A DNA stretch of 64,000 bases, taken from NCBI GenBank assembly GCA_010015745.1, contig ML978300.1, positions 1 through 64,000 on the forward strand, given 5' to 3'. Shown here one piece after another: positions 11,580-21,947 of the stretch (position 1 is its first letter; each line of letters starts with the position of its first letter). The notes below the pieces were generated by a model. That model searched no databases, had not been told where the DNA came from, and worked only from the letters and a program-made list of their open reading frames with translations. A program made the position numbers and the translations under genes. The stretch is from Setomelanomma holmii. Taxonomy: Eukaryota > Ascomycota > Dothideomycetes > Pleosporales > Phaeosphaeriaceae.

Positions 11580-13440
11580 ATGTCCTCTCCTCTCTCTTCG
11601 TTCGGTGAAGTGAGTTTTGTCGGCGTCCAGCAGTTCATGCCAGAGGCTGCGTTGTCTTCTGCGATCCCAGCAACACCCGATGAGCACGCGGACCCTCCCT
11701 GCCCCGGCAGCGTGGTTCCTCGTGGTCCAGCCGAAGGAGCCATAAACGACTTCCCTTCCCTTCTCGACGTTTCTGTCCCGCAACCCCAGCCTCTCCCGTT
11801 ACCTTCCGCCGAAACACCATTTCGCGAAGATCATCCTGAATTCGACCTAAATTTTGCTGGCCTTCTGCCATCGACTAACGTCTCGCTGCCCACGCCCACT
11901 ATTGTTAAGACGGCGCACAACCTGCGCCTCCCCTCGTTTGATGTGTTAGGCATCGCTGCACCCCACCCTGACCGTTTCCCTCTGACACCAAGTCACTCAT
12001 ACTCATCTACAACAATTGGAGCTGGACCTTTATCGAAGCCCGAAGACCCTCTCCATGCCCTCAGCCCGCCACTGGACCATTGTGAACAGGCTGATACGGC
12101 CGCCAGTCCATTTAACTCAAGCCCAAAGGTAGCCAGGGCACAGGTGGACCGTATCGTGCCTACCTATACGCCTCCGTCCGAGCCGGGGACATTCAATTGG
12201 AGAGCTCTTATGAGCGTGAGACCTGCTGGCCTGGGCTCGCCTCCAAGTTCCGACCCCGGACGATCGCCAAACCTCAATCTGACTGCAAGCTCAACTACCC
12301 CAGGCCAGGCTCCGATAATTGTGCCGATTTCTGCTGAGCTAAGCGGCGAGCTGAGAATGGCTGTATGGGTTGAGGCGGCCAAAAACATCATCAGTAAGCG
12401 CAGGCGCCGCGACCTCTGACATGAGTATGCTAAGTCTTGCAGTTACCGAGTCTGGATGCTTAGACCTGGACTCTGTCAAAGTCCTTTCTCACGCCCTACC
12501 CTGCCCCTCATTGACCGGTCATGTCTTCGGCCAGCTGATTGCAGCCATCCACGACAGGACTACAACGAATACCGCGTGGATCAACGTCTTTCATGCCCTA
12601 CCTGGTCGCTATACGCTCGCGGACCTCCCCAAATCCCCGCCTTCCACTCCTGGTCCTGCCGTGGATGGAGACGAATATTTCACAAGCAAAGTCTTTGACA
12701 GTGCCGTCGCTATCCCTGACTACCAACTCGAGTCCAAACTACTGCCCCCTTCACCACGTCCGATTGTACCGCCAGGCAGTATCAACATCTCCGTGGTAGA
12801 GCGATACATTCCACCCACCAACGCAAACGAGTTTGCTGAGATGTTCACCTTGAGAGGCCGCTCACTGCTCTATGACCGTCTTGTTGAACTGTCGTCCGAT
12901 AACGGCATCCTCCTTTTCATTTATCCCACGAAAACCGGCGCAAAAACCTTCATGCAACAATACTTGGGCCCCATCATTGAACCTCTACTCCGGACTGTGA
13001 CAGTAGTGCATGACCTACACTCTGAGCTTGGCCGAAGTCTTGGCCAGATGGTAGCCGTCAATTACTTGGATGAGTTCGAGAGGTTGGAAGCAAACGTCAA
13101 GTCGTTCTGTGAAAAGATCGCTGGGAATGGCAACAGCCAACCAGGCAGCTCGGAAAGCAGGAGCACGTACGAGATTATTCATTCGGCGAAAGAGGAGATC
13201 GTACTCAGCAGATCGGTTTGGGCGGATGACTGGTGGATCAAGCAAGAGAAGCCACGCATCCGAGACGCGGTCACGAAGTACTTCCGTAAATCGAAGAAGC
13301 TCCCGACCGGTGAGATGACGGGTCCGCACCTCATTCAAGAAGTCATCGATGGTGTCTCGACGCGAGAGTACCACGATGGCCCCCCGACAAAGGGCGTGGA
13401 AGTTGGTGTTTTCATCGTCAAAAAGACAAGACGTGCATAG
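11580..13440 (+). CDS. conserved fungal protein of unknown function (two exons, 603 aa)
   Basis: Exon 1 is 11580-12393 and exon 2 is 12443-13440. The 49-bp intron has GTAAGC, a TGCTAAG branch and TTGCAG. The frame is open upstream of the chosen ATG to 11457 but has no other ATG. An alternative is a 5' intron ending at the TTTCAG near 11471. The N-terminal half is Ser/Pro-rich and probably disordered. The C-terminal half is a folded domain with motifs LPCPSLTGHVFGQLI, NVFHALPGRYTLADLP, RGRSLLYDRLVELSSDNGIL, WWIKQEKPRIRDAVTKYF and EVGVFIVKKT. I do not recognise the family. Alternating hydrophobic segments and the absence of a signal peptide suggest a cytosolic or nuclear protein. Confidence 0.75.
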
Positions 13441-14006
13441 GATGCAAGGCTGCCAACGCGACGGCTACCACCGGCACTCTGCCCCACCTTATGACTGGAT
13501 ACGAGACGAGATTACGACGGAAGCAGATTTAGCGCAGCATGGCGTTTGCGAGACCGCTCTTTGCATGTGTGGCAGCGCAAGTTCCCCAGTCTCGCATAGC
13601 ATGGCATGGCGTTTATAAATGGCTTGGCACAACATTGCATCAAAAGATAACGATAGGAAGGGATGGAAGTAATGATAATACCCTGAGCGCAATCAACATA
13701 CACAAAACATCCACAACTTCCATCGCACACAAGATTTGTCGTGGTCTTGGCTGACATGCACAGGACAAAGCGAGTCTATCTCCCCTTATATGCAACATAT
13801 CATGGCTCGAGGGTTTTGGAAACCCGACCCTATTCGAATAATACTAACGCCGAGACAAACATATACCGCCCGGATGTCCGGCTTTCACTAAGACTGTCAG
13901 GTCATGCAAACGGCAGGCACGAAGGTGACGCGCGATGCCTCGGCCGCGTTACCGCCAACCTTCGCTGTGTTACCAATCGACTTTCACTCCGCCTTACCTC
14001 CCAGAA
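13441..14006. other. intergenic
   Basis: 566 bp, probably the 3' UTR of the preceding gene and promoter of the RING gene. No coding signal beyond short frames. Confidence 0.4.
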
Positions 14007-14014
14007 TATAAAAG
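14007..14014 (+). promoter_or_regulatory. TATA box of the RING gene at 14119
   Basis: TATAAAAG lies 105 bp before the ATG, in a position typical for fungal TATA promoters. Confidence 0.5.
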
Positions 14015-14118
14015 CGTGTTGCCGAAATTGACTGAGCTTCTCCTCACTTGACCGACCACGTCAATTACACCCACGATCTAACCATAGCACAATACCGACA
14101 ACCACAAAACGTGCAAAC

Positions 14119-16074
14119 ATGGCGGACCTTGGAGACCAAATGGCCAACAACGAAGGACGACCGGACCAGACCCAGCTCCCCACTGTGCCGTCATCTACGC
14201 GTCAGTATAGCCTGCGCGATCTGTTCGCACCATCCACGCACTATGTCAACTCATATATGGGCAATGCTCCGCCTCAAAGTCCGCCTGCCGCAGCTCATGG
14301 CGCGCCGCGACTTGTTCCGACTGCTCAGGAATACATCAACGCACACAATCGGCCCCCAGCGAATGCGCTACTGCTAACCGGTATCTTCGCTCTATCAGAT
14401 TGGCAAACTCAGGACGATCAGACAGCTCAATCTGGCGTGGAAGGTCTTCGTACGAATTCGCAGTCTCTCACCATTGCTTCGGATTCGATGACTGACGCGA
14501 TCGCCGTGTGGTGGAGGAACCCACAGTCATTTGGCCCGGGCGAGGGGTTGTCGACGGCGGCCCGCAACAACCTTCCTTCGCTATATGATATCTCCTGGGC
14601 CCGGACGGCCGTCAACGGGGATTCCTATGACATGCATATGCGAATAACTGGAGAACGCAATGTACCTACGCCCGACTTCGGACTGATGCCTGACAGCTCG
14701 GCTGATCCTCTGATTCGTCTCCCACCTTCATTTGGCCCCGTAGGTCCGCGGTCCAGGCTAGACACTACTCAGGGATCAGAACGTCTCTCTCGTCGAGAAC
14801 GATGTCGCCAACGTAGGGCCGAGATGGACCACCTCGACCCAATTACAGGTGAATGGGTACGACCACATCGTGGTCCCTTAATGACTCCTTATCCTACAAT
14901 GTTCGGGTACGAGGGGTTTCCAGAGCCGTCTCGAGCAGATCCACCAAGCCCACCACCAGCACAAATTGAGCGCTTTATGATTCTACCTGCCACTGATCCG
15001 AGTCACGACCGGGAGTGTCCGATATCCCAAGAGGACTACGATGACAGCGTGCACATCGCTATTCGCTTACGGAATGTGTCATGCGACCATATTTTCTGCC
15101 GCAATTGTTTGTAGACATGGGTGAATAGTGGCATGGAGAAAGCTCGTCACTGCCCCTCCTGCCGCCAGAGCATAGCTGGCGCACTCTCGAAGTCAGATCT
15201 AACACAAGCATCGCGTGTACCGGGTGCAGGGCCTACACCCATGCCAGAGCTACCGCAGTTCTCACGTCGTGCAGCTCTGATTCCCACGCTGCCTCAAGAC
15301 ATGCAAGATACTCCACGCTCCCAAGGGACATGGCTGTCAAATCCGGATCCTTGGGCTAGAGAACAGCAAGAGCGCGAGATGGAAACCAGGGAGCGGTATC
15401 GACACTCGATGTTCGCTACTTATGGTTATGGTCCGGATCGGATCACCTTGCATGTACCGCCAACACCTTCCCCAGTCTCTTTTGGATCTAGTGGTGCAGG
15501 AGTCATTGCTGGACGCGATCAGCGAGTTCGGGCCCACGCAGCGACTCCTGTCCGGGACGCAAGCGAAGCACCACGCGCATCGCGTACACCACTTCCACTC
15601 GTACCAGACTTGCCTAGCCCTGGGCAGCCCACCGCGGGCCGGCAACAGCATGTGCGATATTCCGGTCCTCGGAGTCGGGCGAGACAGTCCATGTTTGCGA
15701 ATCTTGCATCTCGGCCTCCTACAACAAGCACAACTCGACCGACTCTACAACAAGCCGTTGCGCAATACCGTGCTGCACACGACCAGGTCCAGCAGAACCG
15801 CACGAATCACATGATACAAATCACGTTGCGCATGGATGAGCTCATTTTGCAGCGATTCAATATGCACGCTCAACGACGGCTCTTTGGTGCTAGTCCGTGG
15901 GAACAGGAGCAGGTCAACGAGCTAGAGCTACAGATCGAGGAAGAACGCCGCGATCTCTTAGCGCAAAATGAGAATCGGCTTAGGGGGATTCGCGAGCATG
16001 TCGGTGAAGACAGATATGCCAGGGCCCTGAGTGCGCAGCCGACGGGATACAGGATGTTAGACTTGATGGCTTAG
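14119..16074 (+). pseudogene. RING-finger protein gene with an in-frame TAG inside the RING domain
   Basis: One continuous frame of 651 codons plus the final stop is interrupted only by TAG at 15112-15114. The N-terminal third is Pro/Ser-rich. The RING lies at about residues 300-350. It reads CPIS, then CDH, FC, NC, the TAG, and 18 codons later CPSC. The second zinc-binding Cys is Ser (TCC), and the TAG sits directly after the sixth ligand, in the loop before CPSC. Downstream is a long Arg/Gln-rich region and a probable helix around ELELQIEEERRDLLAQ. RING proteins usually act as E3 ubiquitin ligases. Either the gene is dead (CAG to TAG) or the stop is bypassed. A TATA box and good start context show it was a real gene. 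Confidence 0.75.
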
Positions 16075-16363
16075 CATGATGAGGATGGATATAGTTGAAT
16101 GACCTCAACGGTCGGCGCGAGTGTGCGCGGCGAGGGCAAAAGTGAGAAAGCTCTAGGCACAATAGAAATAGACAAATGGAAAAGTGACATATCGTCTCTT
16201 GCGACCCAGCACAGTCTTCAACAACAGTGCCCTTCGCAGTCTTCACTGACACGCTGTACAGTCAGACACTATTTGCCCACCGCCATGCTCTGAAGTGCTT
16301 TAAAAAGGCAAGACAATCTGGCCCGCAACTTGTCACGGTACCAAGCCATTGTGAGCGTCCTCT
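16075..16363. other. convergent 3' regions
   Basis: 289 bp between the RING gene and the P450 remnant on the other strand. Nothing else is seen. Confidence 0.4.
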
Positions 16364-18039
16364 TTACTCCTCAAGCACCCCAACAATCTTCACCTTGATC
16401 CCCTCGCTCTTCAAATCCGTCGTTCCAATAAAGCAATCATTCGTCGTCAGCACATCTCGCTCTTCCACTGTATCGTAGATCTCGAGATCAAGTCTGCGCC
16501 ATACCATCGCAATAGCAAAATACAGCTCGGATACCGCGAGACTGCGTCCTGTCAGTAACTTTGTCTTCTTCATGTTGTGGCTAACTCGCGAACTGCACGG
16601 GTGAGCACTTACTTCATCCCCAAACAACTCCGACTCCCCCTCCCAAACGCGAAAAGAAACTTCTTCAGCTCCGGATTCTCTAGCCATCTCTGCGGCTTGA
16701 ACTCAAACGGCTCGGGGTACAACGCGGGATCCATATGTAGCAAGTACGGAGACTGCATACACGGCGTGCCACGGGGAATGACCCACTGCTTATACACCAA
16801 ATCTTCCTCCGTCGCCATCCTCGGCAGTCGTTGACTCACGCCATGCGCGACTCTCAATCCTTCGTTAATCACGGCGCCGAGGTATGGCAGTGCCTCTAAC
16901 TTCGCCAGTTCGATGGTACTGTCGGGCCAGGGTAACACGGTCTTGAGCTCTTCGCGCAGCTTGGTACCGATAGAGCGGTGCTTCATCAAGTAGTATGTAG
17001 TGGTTGCCAATGTTCGAGCTGTCGTCTCCATCCCCGCACCGAGGAAGACGTGGCTTTCGCCCATTAATCGTATCGGCTCTTTTTCTTCGGGACTCAACTT
17101 CGCATCATCTCTAATCTCATGGAACACCGTTCTGTGCATTCCATCACCTTTGTCTTCCCCAGCCAGGATCGCTTCGATCTTCGGCAGCATTTGATGCGTC
17201 CATTGGGTAATGCGCGCCATATCGGTACTAAGTTTCGCGACAATGTGTGGCGGAATGTCGAGCAACGTGTTCACGAGCCATGGGAATTGCCGACCTAAGG
17301 GGCGCATTTGTACGCCGGCGTGCAGCATGTCGAGCCATTCTTTGCCGTAGGAGGGGCGCGTGAGGCTGAACATACTGGTGCCGAAGCAGTAAGCGGATAT
17401 AATGTCCATGGTCATTGCTGCATATGCGTTATTCAAATTAACCACCTTCTCACCCGTTTCGGCTTTGAGGCGCTGGATTAGGTCTTCGACGGTGCTGATG
17501 ACAAGTGGTTCAAGTGCTTGCACGCTACGTTTGCTAAAGAAATTCGCCACTGCGGCGCGCCGGGATTTGTGCAAGTCGTGGTCCATGGCTTCGAGCATGC
17601 TGCCAGCCATGGTTCTGGAGCCGGAGTGGTGCATCCGTGAGCATCTATCGCGTTTGTGATTGGAGCCTGAGGCGTAAATGGTGTCGAAGTAGGCGTGGTC
17701 GTGGATGTGGATCTGGATTGGGTTGATGCGGATGATGGGGCCGTATTGTTCGTGGAGCTGTTTTATTTTCCATAGATATTGGAATCTGTGAGGGAGACGT
17801 CGTAGTAGAACTCATACCAGAAAGTTAGGGCTGCGAGCTGTATTAACATTGGCATAAGTATCGAGAGGTTAACGAGGTAGCGAGACTTTTGGACCAGGCA
17901 ACTTTGCTAGGGGATGGAAATAAATGCGGTAGATGCCGAGTGCGATGTAGTAAGCTGCCCATGCGAAGAAGAGGTAAAAGGAAGCATGTTGCTACGCCCA
18001 GCTTGTCCACAGAGCGACATTGAAGAGATCGTCCATCAT
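16364..18039 (-). pseudogene. cytochrome P450 gene, disabled by a TAG and a frameshift
   Basis: Exons are 18039-17887, 17837-16613 and 16541-16364, with introns of 49 bp (17886-17838) and 71 bp (16612-16542). Motifs in order: N-terminal membrane anchor (FYLFFAWAAYYIALGIY), hinge HPLAKLPGPK, YGPIIRIN, I-helix GAGMETTARTLATT, ExxR as EGLR, FKPQRW, and heme loop FAFGRGSRSCLGM with the Cys ligand. Two lesions are visible: an in-frame TAG at 17994-17992 after 15 codons, and a one-base frame change near 17787 between YEFYYDV and LWKIKQLHEQYG. The first donor (GTCTCG) is also weak. Everything downstream is intact, so decay is recent. It would have been an ER monooxygenase of unknown substrate. The neighbours do not form a secondary-metabolite cluster. 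Confidence 0.85.
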
Positions 18040-19840
18040 CTTGCAGAGGGTAGCCAAGCTCGATGATTTGCCATTTTGAGGACCTTGAAGTGAGGTATAT
18101 AAGAGTCCTGTCCAGCCTTAACGTCAAATGTCCTGTTCCGAGCTGTCAATGATCCATCTCAATCAGCACTTATAAAGTTCCCGGCTCAGCAACGCATTGC
18201 AGCGCGTCGGAGACTTTTCGGAGCTGTTTGATAGGCAGCGTCTTAGTCAGCGGAGACTTGGGGCAGAGTCCGCCTGGGGCGTAAACCTGGCCAAGACAAC
18301 AAAAGCGATGCAACTGGAAGGTGGAAGCCACATTGCTATCTCGCCCCCCTTGCTGACCGTACACAACCCTCGCTTCACAGTTTGACCAGGTTTGCGGTGT
18401 CGCGGGCAATCGCATCTCATGCCGAGCTACGTTACACGCAGACAATGGTCGATTGTAGATTGCGGGGTATAAGGCACGAGAAGGATGCACCCAGCTGATG
18501 AAGCAGATGAATAAGATATACTGCAACAAAGAAGGTGGTGTTGTATGGTTGCTACTGTTCCAACGAATATCGGTGGTCAAGCTCGGCAGATGCTGAAGGA
18601 GGTCATAGGGCTAAGAAGCAGCGACCGCGGAGATATCGCAGTTTCACTTTCGAGGCTAAAATGATGGAATGACTGCGCTTGTAGTAGCCTAGATTTGGTG
18701 GAATGGCACACCAAGGCGCTGCAGCAAGAGCATACCAGCTTCAAAGCTTGCCACTTCAACAGCTCTAGAAGTACCAGAGGCGCCATGCGGAACTCCTCTT
18801 CCGTCTTTCACACCCGATGCTGAGGGTTATGGTGAGATTTCGATGATGCCAACGGTCAGCTCAAAGAAAATGAGAATATTGGTCTGCATCCGTCGCTTTT
18901 GGCATTCTCGGCTTGCATGTTGCATTCGGCTCCGCAACTGTGCGCGCGTACAAGTCTCGCGACAAGACAGGAGGTTGAAGGAGTATTGCAGATGGGTGCG
19001 AGGCACGAATGAGGTCCTAGAGAAGCGAGTGGGGACGCGTTAGCCGAAAAAAAGCACAGGCCAAGGGGCAGGGGAAACAACAGATGGAAATGAGCCCACG
19101 TGTCGAAGCGAGCAGACTTCACATTTCTTCCTTGCAAAAACAAGGATCCTTATTCTCCGCACCCGCGTATCCGGCATTTGTTGAGCTGCTCGCGACTTAT
19201 TGATCGGTGTTTATCGGTACCCATTCGTCTAGGGCTGGTGGCTGAAACACTGGCGACAGGCGGCACGGCGGGTGATCCGTAGCAACCCTGTCGCCGTCCG
19301 AAGGGTGATCCAACCGCCAGGTACACGTCAAAATCATTTCAAACGTAAAAAGAACTGGCTTCACATCTTCGTGATTCATCGGCCATGTCACGACAGGTTG
19401 CTCGGCAATCCCTGGATCCATACCAGCTCTTGACTCGAGTCAGCACTCGGCTTCCAGGCACTGGCAAGAATTTCCAACTGCTCCACTTGCGAGATGAGCA
19501 AGCGCACAAAGTGCAAGTCAATTTCTGTCCGGAATGAGATGCAGGAGGTTGAAACATGGGAGACGTTGTGTCTCTGAACGCGCACTCACGAGTTGGGCAA
19601 TTCTCCTGAAGTCAGGCCTTCAGCGCGTCGGCATGGTTTCCGTGGCGTAGGCTAGGTTCGGTGTACCTACATTAGCGCCTCGTAAGTTCCTCGTCATCAC
19701 GGCGCCGACTTCAGGAACAGAGTTCCTGGCGGGGTTGGCAGGGCTGAGCTGACCGCAAGCGCCTCCACAAGATCGGCCTTACAAAAAGCTTGCGATTCCC
19801 CATTGTACAGTTCGTCAGGCTTCATACGCTGAACCGCGCA
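18040..19840. other. 1.8-kb gene-free interval
   Basis: No coding gene is supported. A TATATA element at about 18096-18101 lies 57 bp before the P450 start on the minus strand. The right end is the upstream region of the AA9 gene. Confidence 0.4.
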
Positions 19841-19885
19841 GTCACTCTTTCTATAGTCACTCTTTGACTAGTCACTCTTTTCACA
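19841..19885 (+). repeat. 15-bp tandem repeat, three copies, in the AA9 promoter
   Basis: GTCACTCTTT begins at 19841, 19856 and 19871, an exact 15-bp period. The spacer of five bases varies (CTATA, GACTA, TCACA). It ends 104 bp before the AA9 start codon, so it could be a transcription-factor array or part of the leader. Confidence 0.7.
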
Positions 19886-19988
19886 TAGCTCTAGAGCTAC
19901 CTGCCAATCACAGTCATTCATTCTTCACAAAACCATACCATTCACACCTCCCTACTCGTTGATTTGAGATCAATTCCATTACATCATC

Positions 19989-20955
19989 ATGTCTAAGATC
20001 TTCCAGACTGCTGGCCTTTTGGCTGCTCTCATTGCAAGCGTGTCCGGTCACACCTCAGTCGAGCAATTCGAAGCCGGCGGCAAGACCTACGAGGGTTTCC
20101 GTCAAGCATCCAAGCAGGACCCGGGCAACCAGTCACCGGCTTGGTGGACCAACCAAGGATGGGGGTACCAACCCGTGTATGGTGACAAGCTCGCTCATCC
20201 TGGTAAGTACTACCTCTTTGACGACCGGATGCCAACCCATATATGGCAACCATCCATTACTCGCATGTAGCAACCATGATTCAGCCTTGTACTGACTAGT
20301 GGCAGACATCATCGCCCACATCGACGCAAGCCCATCTCCTTACACCGCTCCTGTTTCCGCCGGATCGAAAGTCACCTTCCACTGGCACCACGATGGCACC
20401 TGTGGTGGTGGTGAAGATGGCTGGGACTGCTCTCACCACGGTTGGACTGCCACATACCTCGCTCCCTGCAACGGAGACTGCAAGGACGTCGACAAGACCC
20501 AGCTATCATTCTTCAAGATCCACCAGAGCGCTCTAGTCGACTACCGCTCTGGTCGCTACTCAGAGGGCTCCACGCAGGAACAGACTGGCTTTTGGGGCAC
20601 CGATGCCATCTTCTATAACAATAACAACGCACAGAGCGTCACTATCCCCAAGGAGATCCCAAGTGGAAACTACGTCCTCCGTACTGAGGTCATGTCCATC
20701 CACAACAACGGCGCCGTCGCGAACAGGCAGTTCTGGCCTCAAGCCTTCAACATCAAGGTTACTGGTGGTGACGATAGCGCCTCCGTCCCAGCTGGCAAGA
20801 AGGGCACCGAGCTCTACAAGGCCAGCGACGCACTTCTTCAATGGGACCTCTACTGGCACGACGCTGGCAAGACATTTCCCGATGCTCCTGGCCCGGCGCT
20901 TGCCTCCGTCGCGTCTACCGTGACACGCAGGCACGCCAGGGATTTCTCTTCTTAG
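19989..20955 (+). CDS. AA9 (GH61-type) lytic polysaccharide monooxygenase, secreted, two exons, 287 aa
   Basis: Exon 1 is 19989-20202 and exon 2 is 20306-20955. The 103-bp intron has GTAAGT and GGCAG. A 20-residue signal peptide (MSKIFQTAGLLAALIASVSG) is followed by His21, the N-terminal copper ligand of the histidine brace. SHHG gives the second His (115). CNGDCKDVDKTQLSFFKI, PSGNYVLRTEV and the conserved Gln of the WPQ motif are typical AA9 landmarks. The enzyme oxidatively cleaves cellulose or related glucans outside the cell. Oddities: the usual axial Tyr position (YPQC in most AA9) reads WPQA, and both cysteines of a common disulfide (DIVC and PQC) are Ala. There is no CBM1. Confidence 0.9.
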
Positions 20956-21322
20956 ACATACTTTGGGATCATGATTTGGATCACGGTTGGGTTACGGGCA
21001 AAAGGGCAGGCAAAACATGGTGTCAATACTTCTCTTCTCACGGACAGATCTTGGGTTAGATCTGGGATATACCTCTTATGATACGATTCTTGCTGGCTAT
21101 AGGCTAGCTCTTCTTCAATTGATACCTGAAAAAGGTTTACACATGCATGCATAAACAGTTCCTGCTACGTCACATGAATCACTTTTGTATACTTAAGGTT
21201 CTCCTATGCTTCCTTCCGCATCCAGCTGCCCTTAAGTCTCGGTCTGTGTCATCCACATGTTCACTCGTATAGCTGGTGACCTACCTAAACTTTATGTGAG
21301 ACGCCGTCCACGGCTTGAGGTT
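20956..21322. other. convergent 3' regions
   Basis: 367 bp between the AA9 stop and the end of the disrupted RING gene on the other strand. No feature is seen. Confidence 0.4.
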
Positions 21323-21939
21323 CTATTGGCGGTCAAGCCAAAGCGCAAAGCCAAGGACAAGCGGAATGACAAGAATGTCAACAATATAATGCGCATAACG
21401 CCGCCTGCGCTCAGTGACGAGTAGTAACATCTCACGAGCAGCCAATTCTTCGAGACGCTGTTGCGGGATGCTCTCCTGAACTCGAACGGCAGAATGACCT
21501 GCAACTTCGTTTGGTCGGCGTTCACGAAGTGCAATTTCGCGATAGGCAAATTCCTGCTGGTCGTTGTCGTGTTCATAATATAAGCTTTGTGCCTTTCTTC
21601 ACGATCGCGCAGTCTAGCTTCTGGAGCAGCAAGAGCTATCACTCTAGTGGCAAGTTGGTCCTCAGGACTGCTCAAGATGGCCTCTCGTGATGCAAGCTCT
21701 TACATTCGGCCACGCGAGTCGACTTCACGGGTTGCAATGTCGCCTGGTGCAGTCTCCTATTGGTTGGCAGTGATGGCTCGCACGACGTTTTCAGTATTAC
21801 CAGGGACAAAGGGTGAGCTCAACGGGTTCAAACCAGCATGCCTCCCACGAGTTCGGGCCACTTCGCCACTAACCTCGTTCCGTCCACTATGAATTTCTTG
21901 TATGTCTTCAAACTGATGATTGGCTGGAGCAATCTCACT

Positions 21940-21947
21940 CATATACT
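21940..21947 (+). repeat. left target-site duplication of hAT element 1
   Basis: CATATACT directly precedes the left terminus. Compared with the right copy CGTGTACT, it differs at two positions, both A versus G. Eight bases is the normal hAT duplication length. Confidence 0.65.

Noticed and set aside
15097..15132. Tiny intron removing the TAG in the RING gene
   Set aside because: The only GT-AG pair around it is 18 bp (GTAGAC...GAATAG), far too short to splice, and it would delete conserved loop residues.
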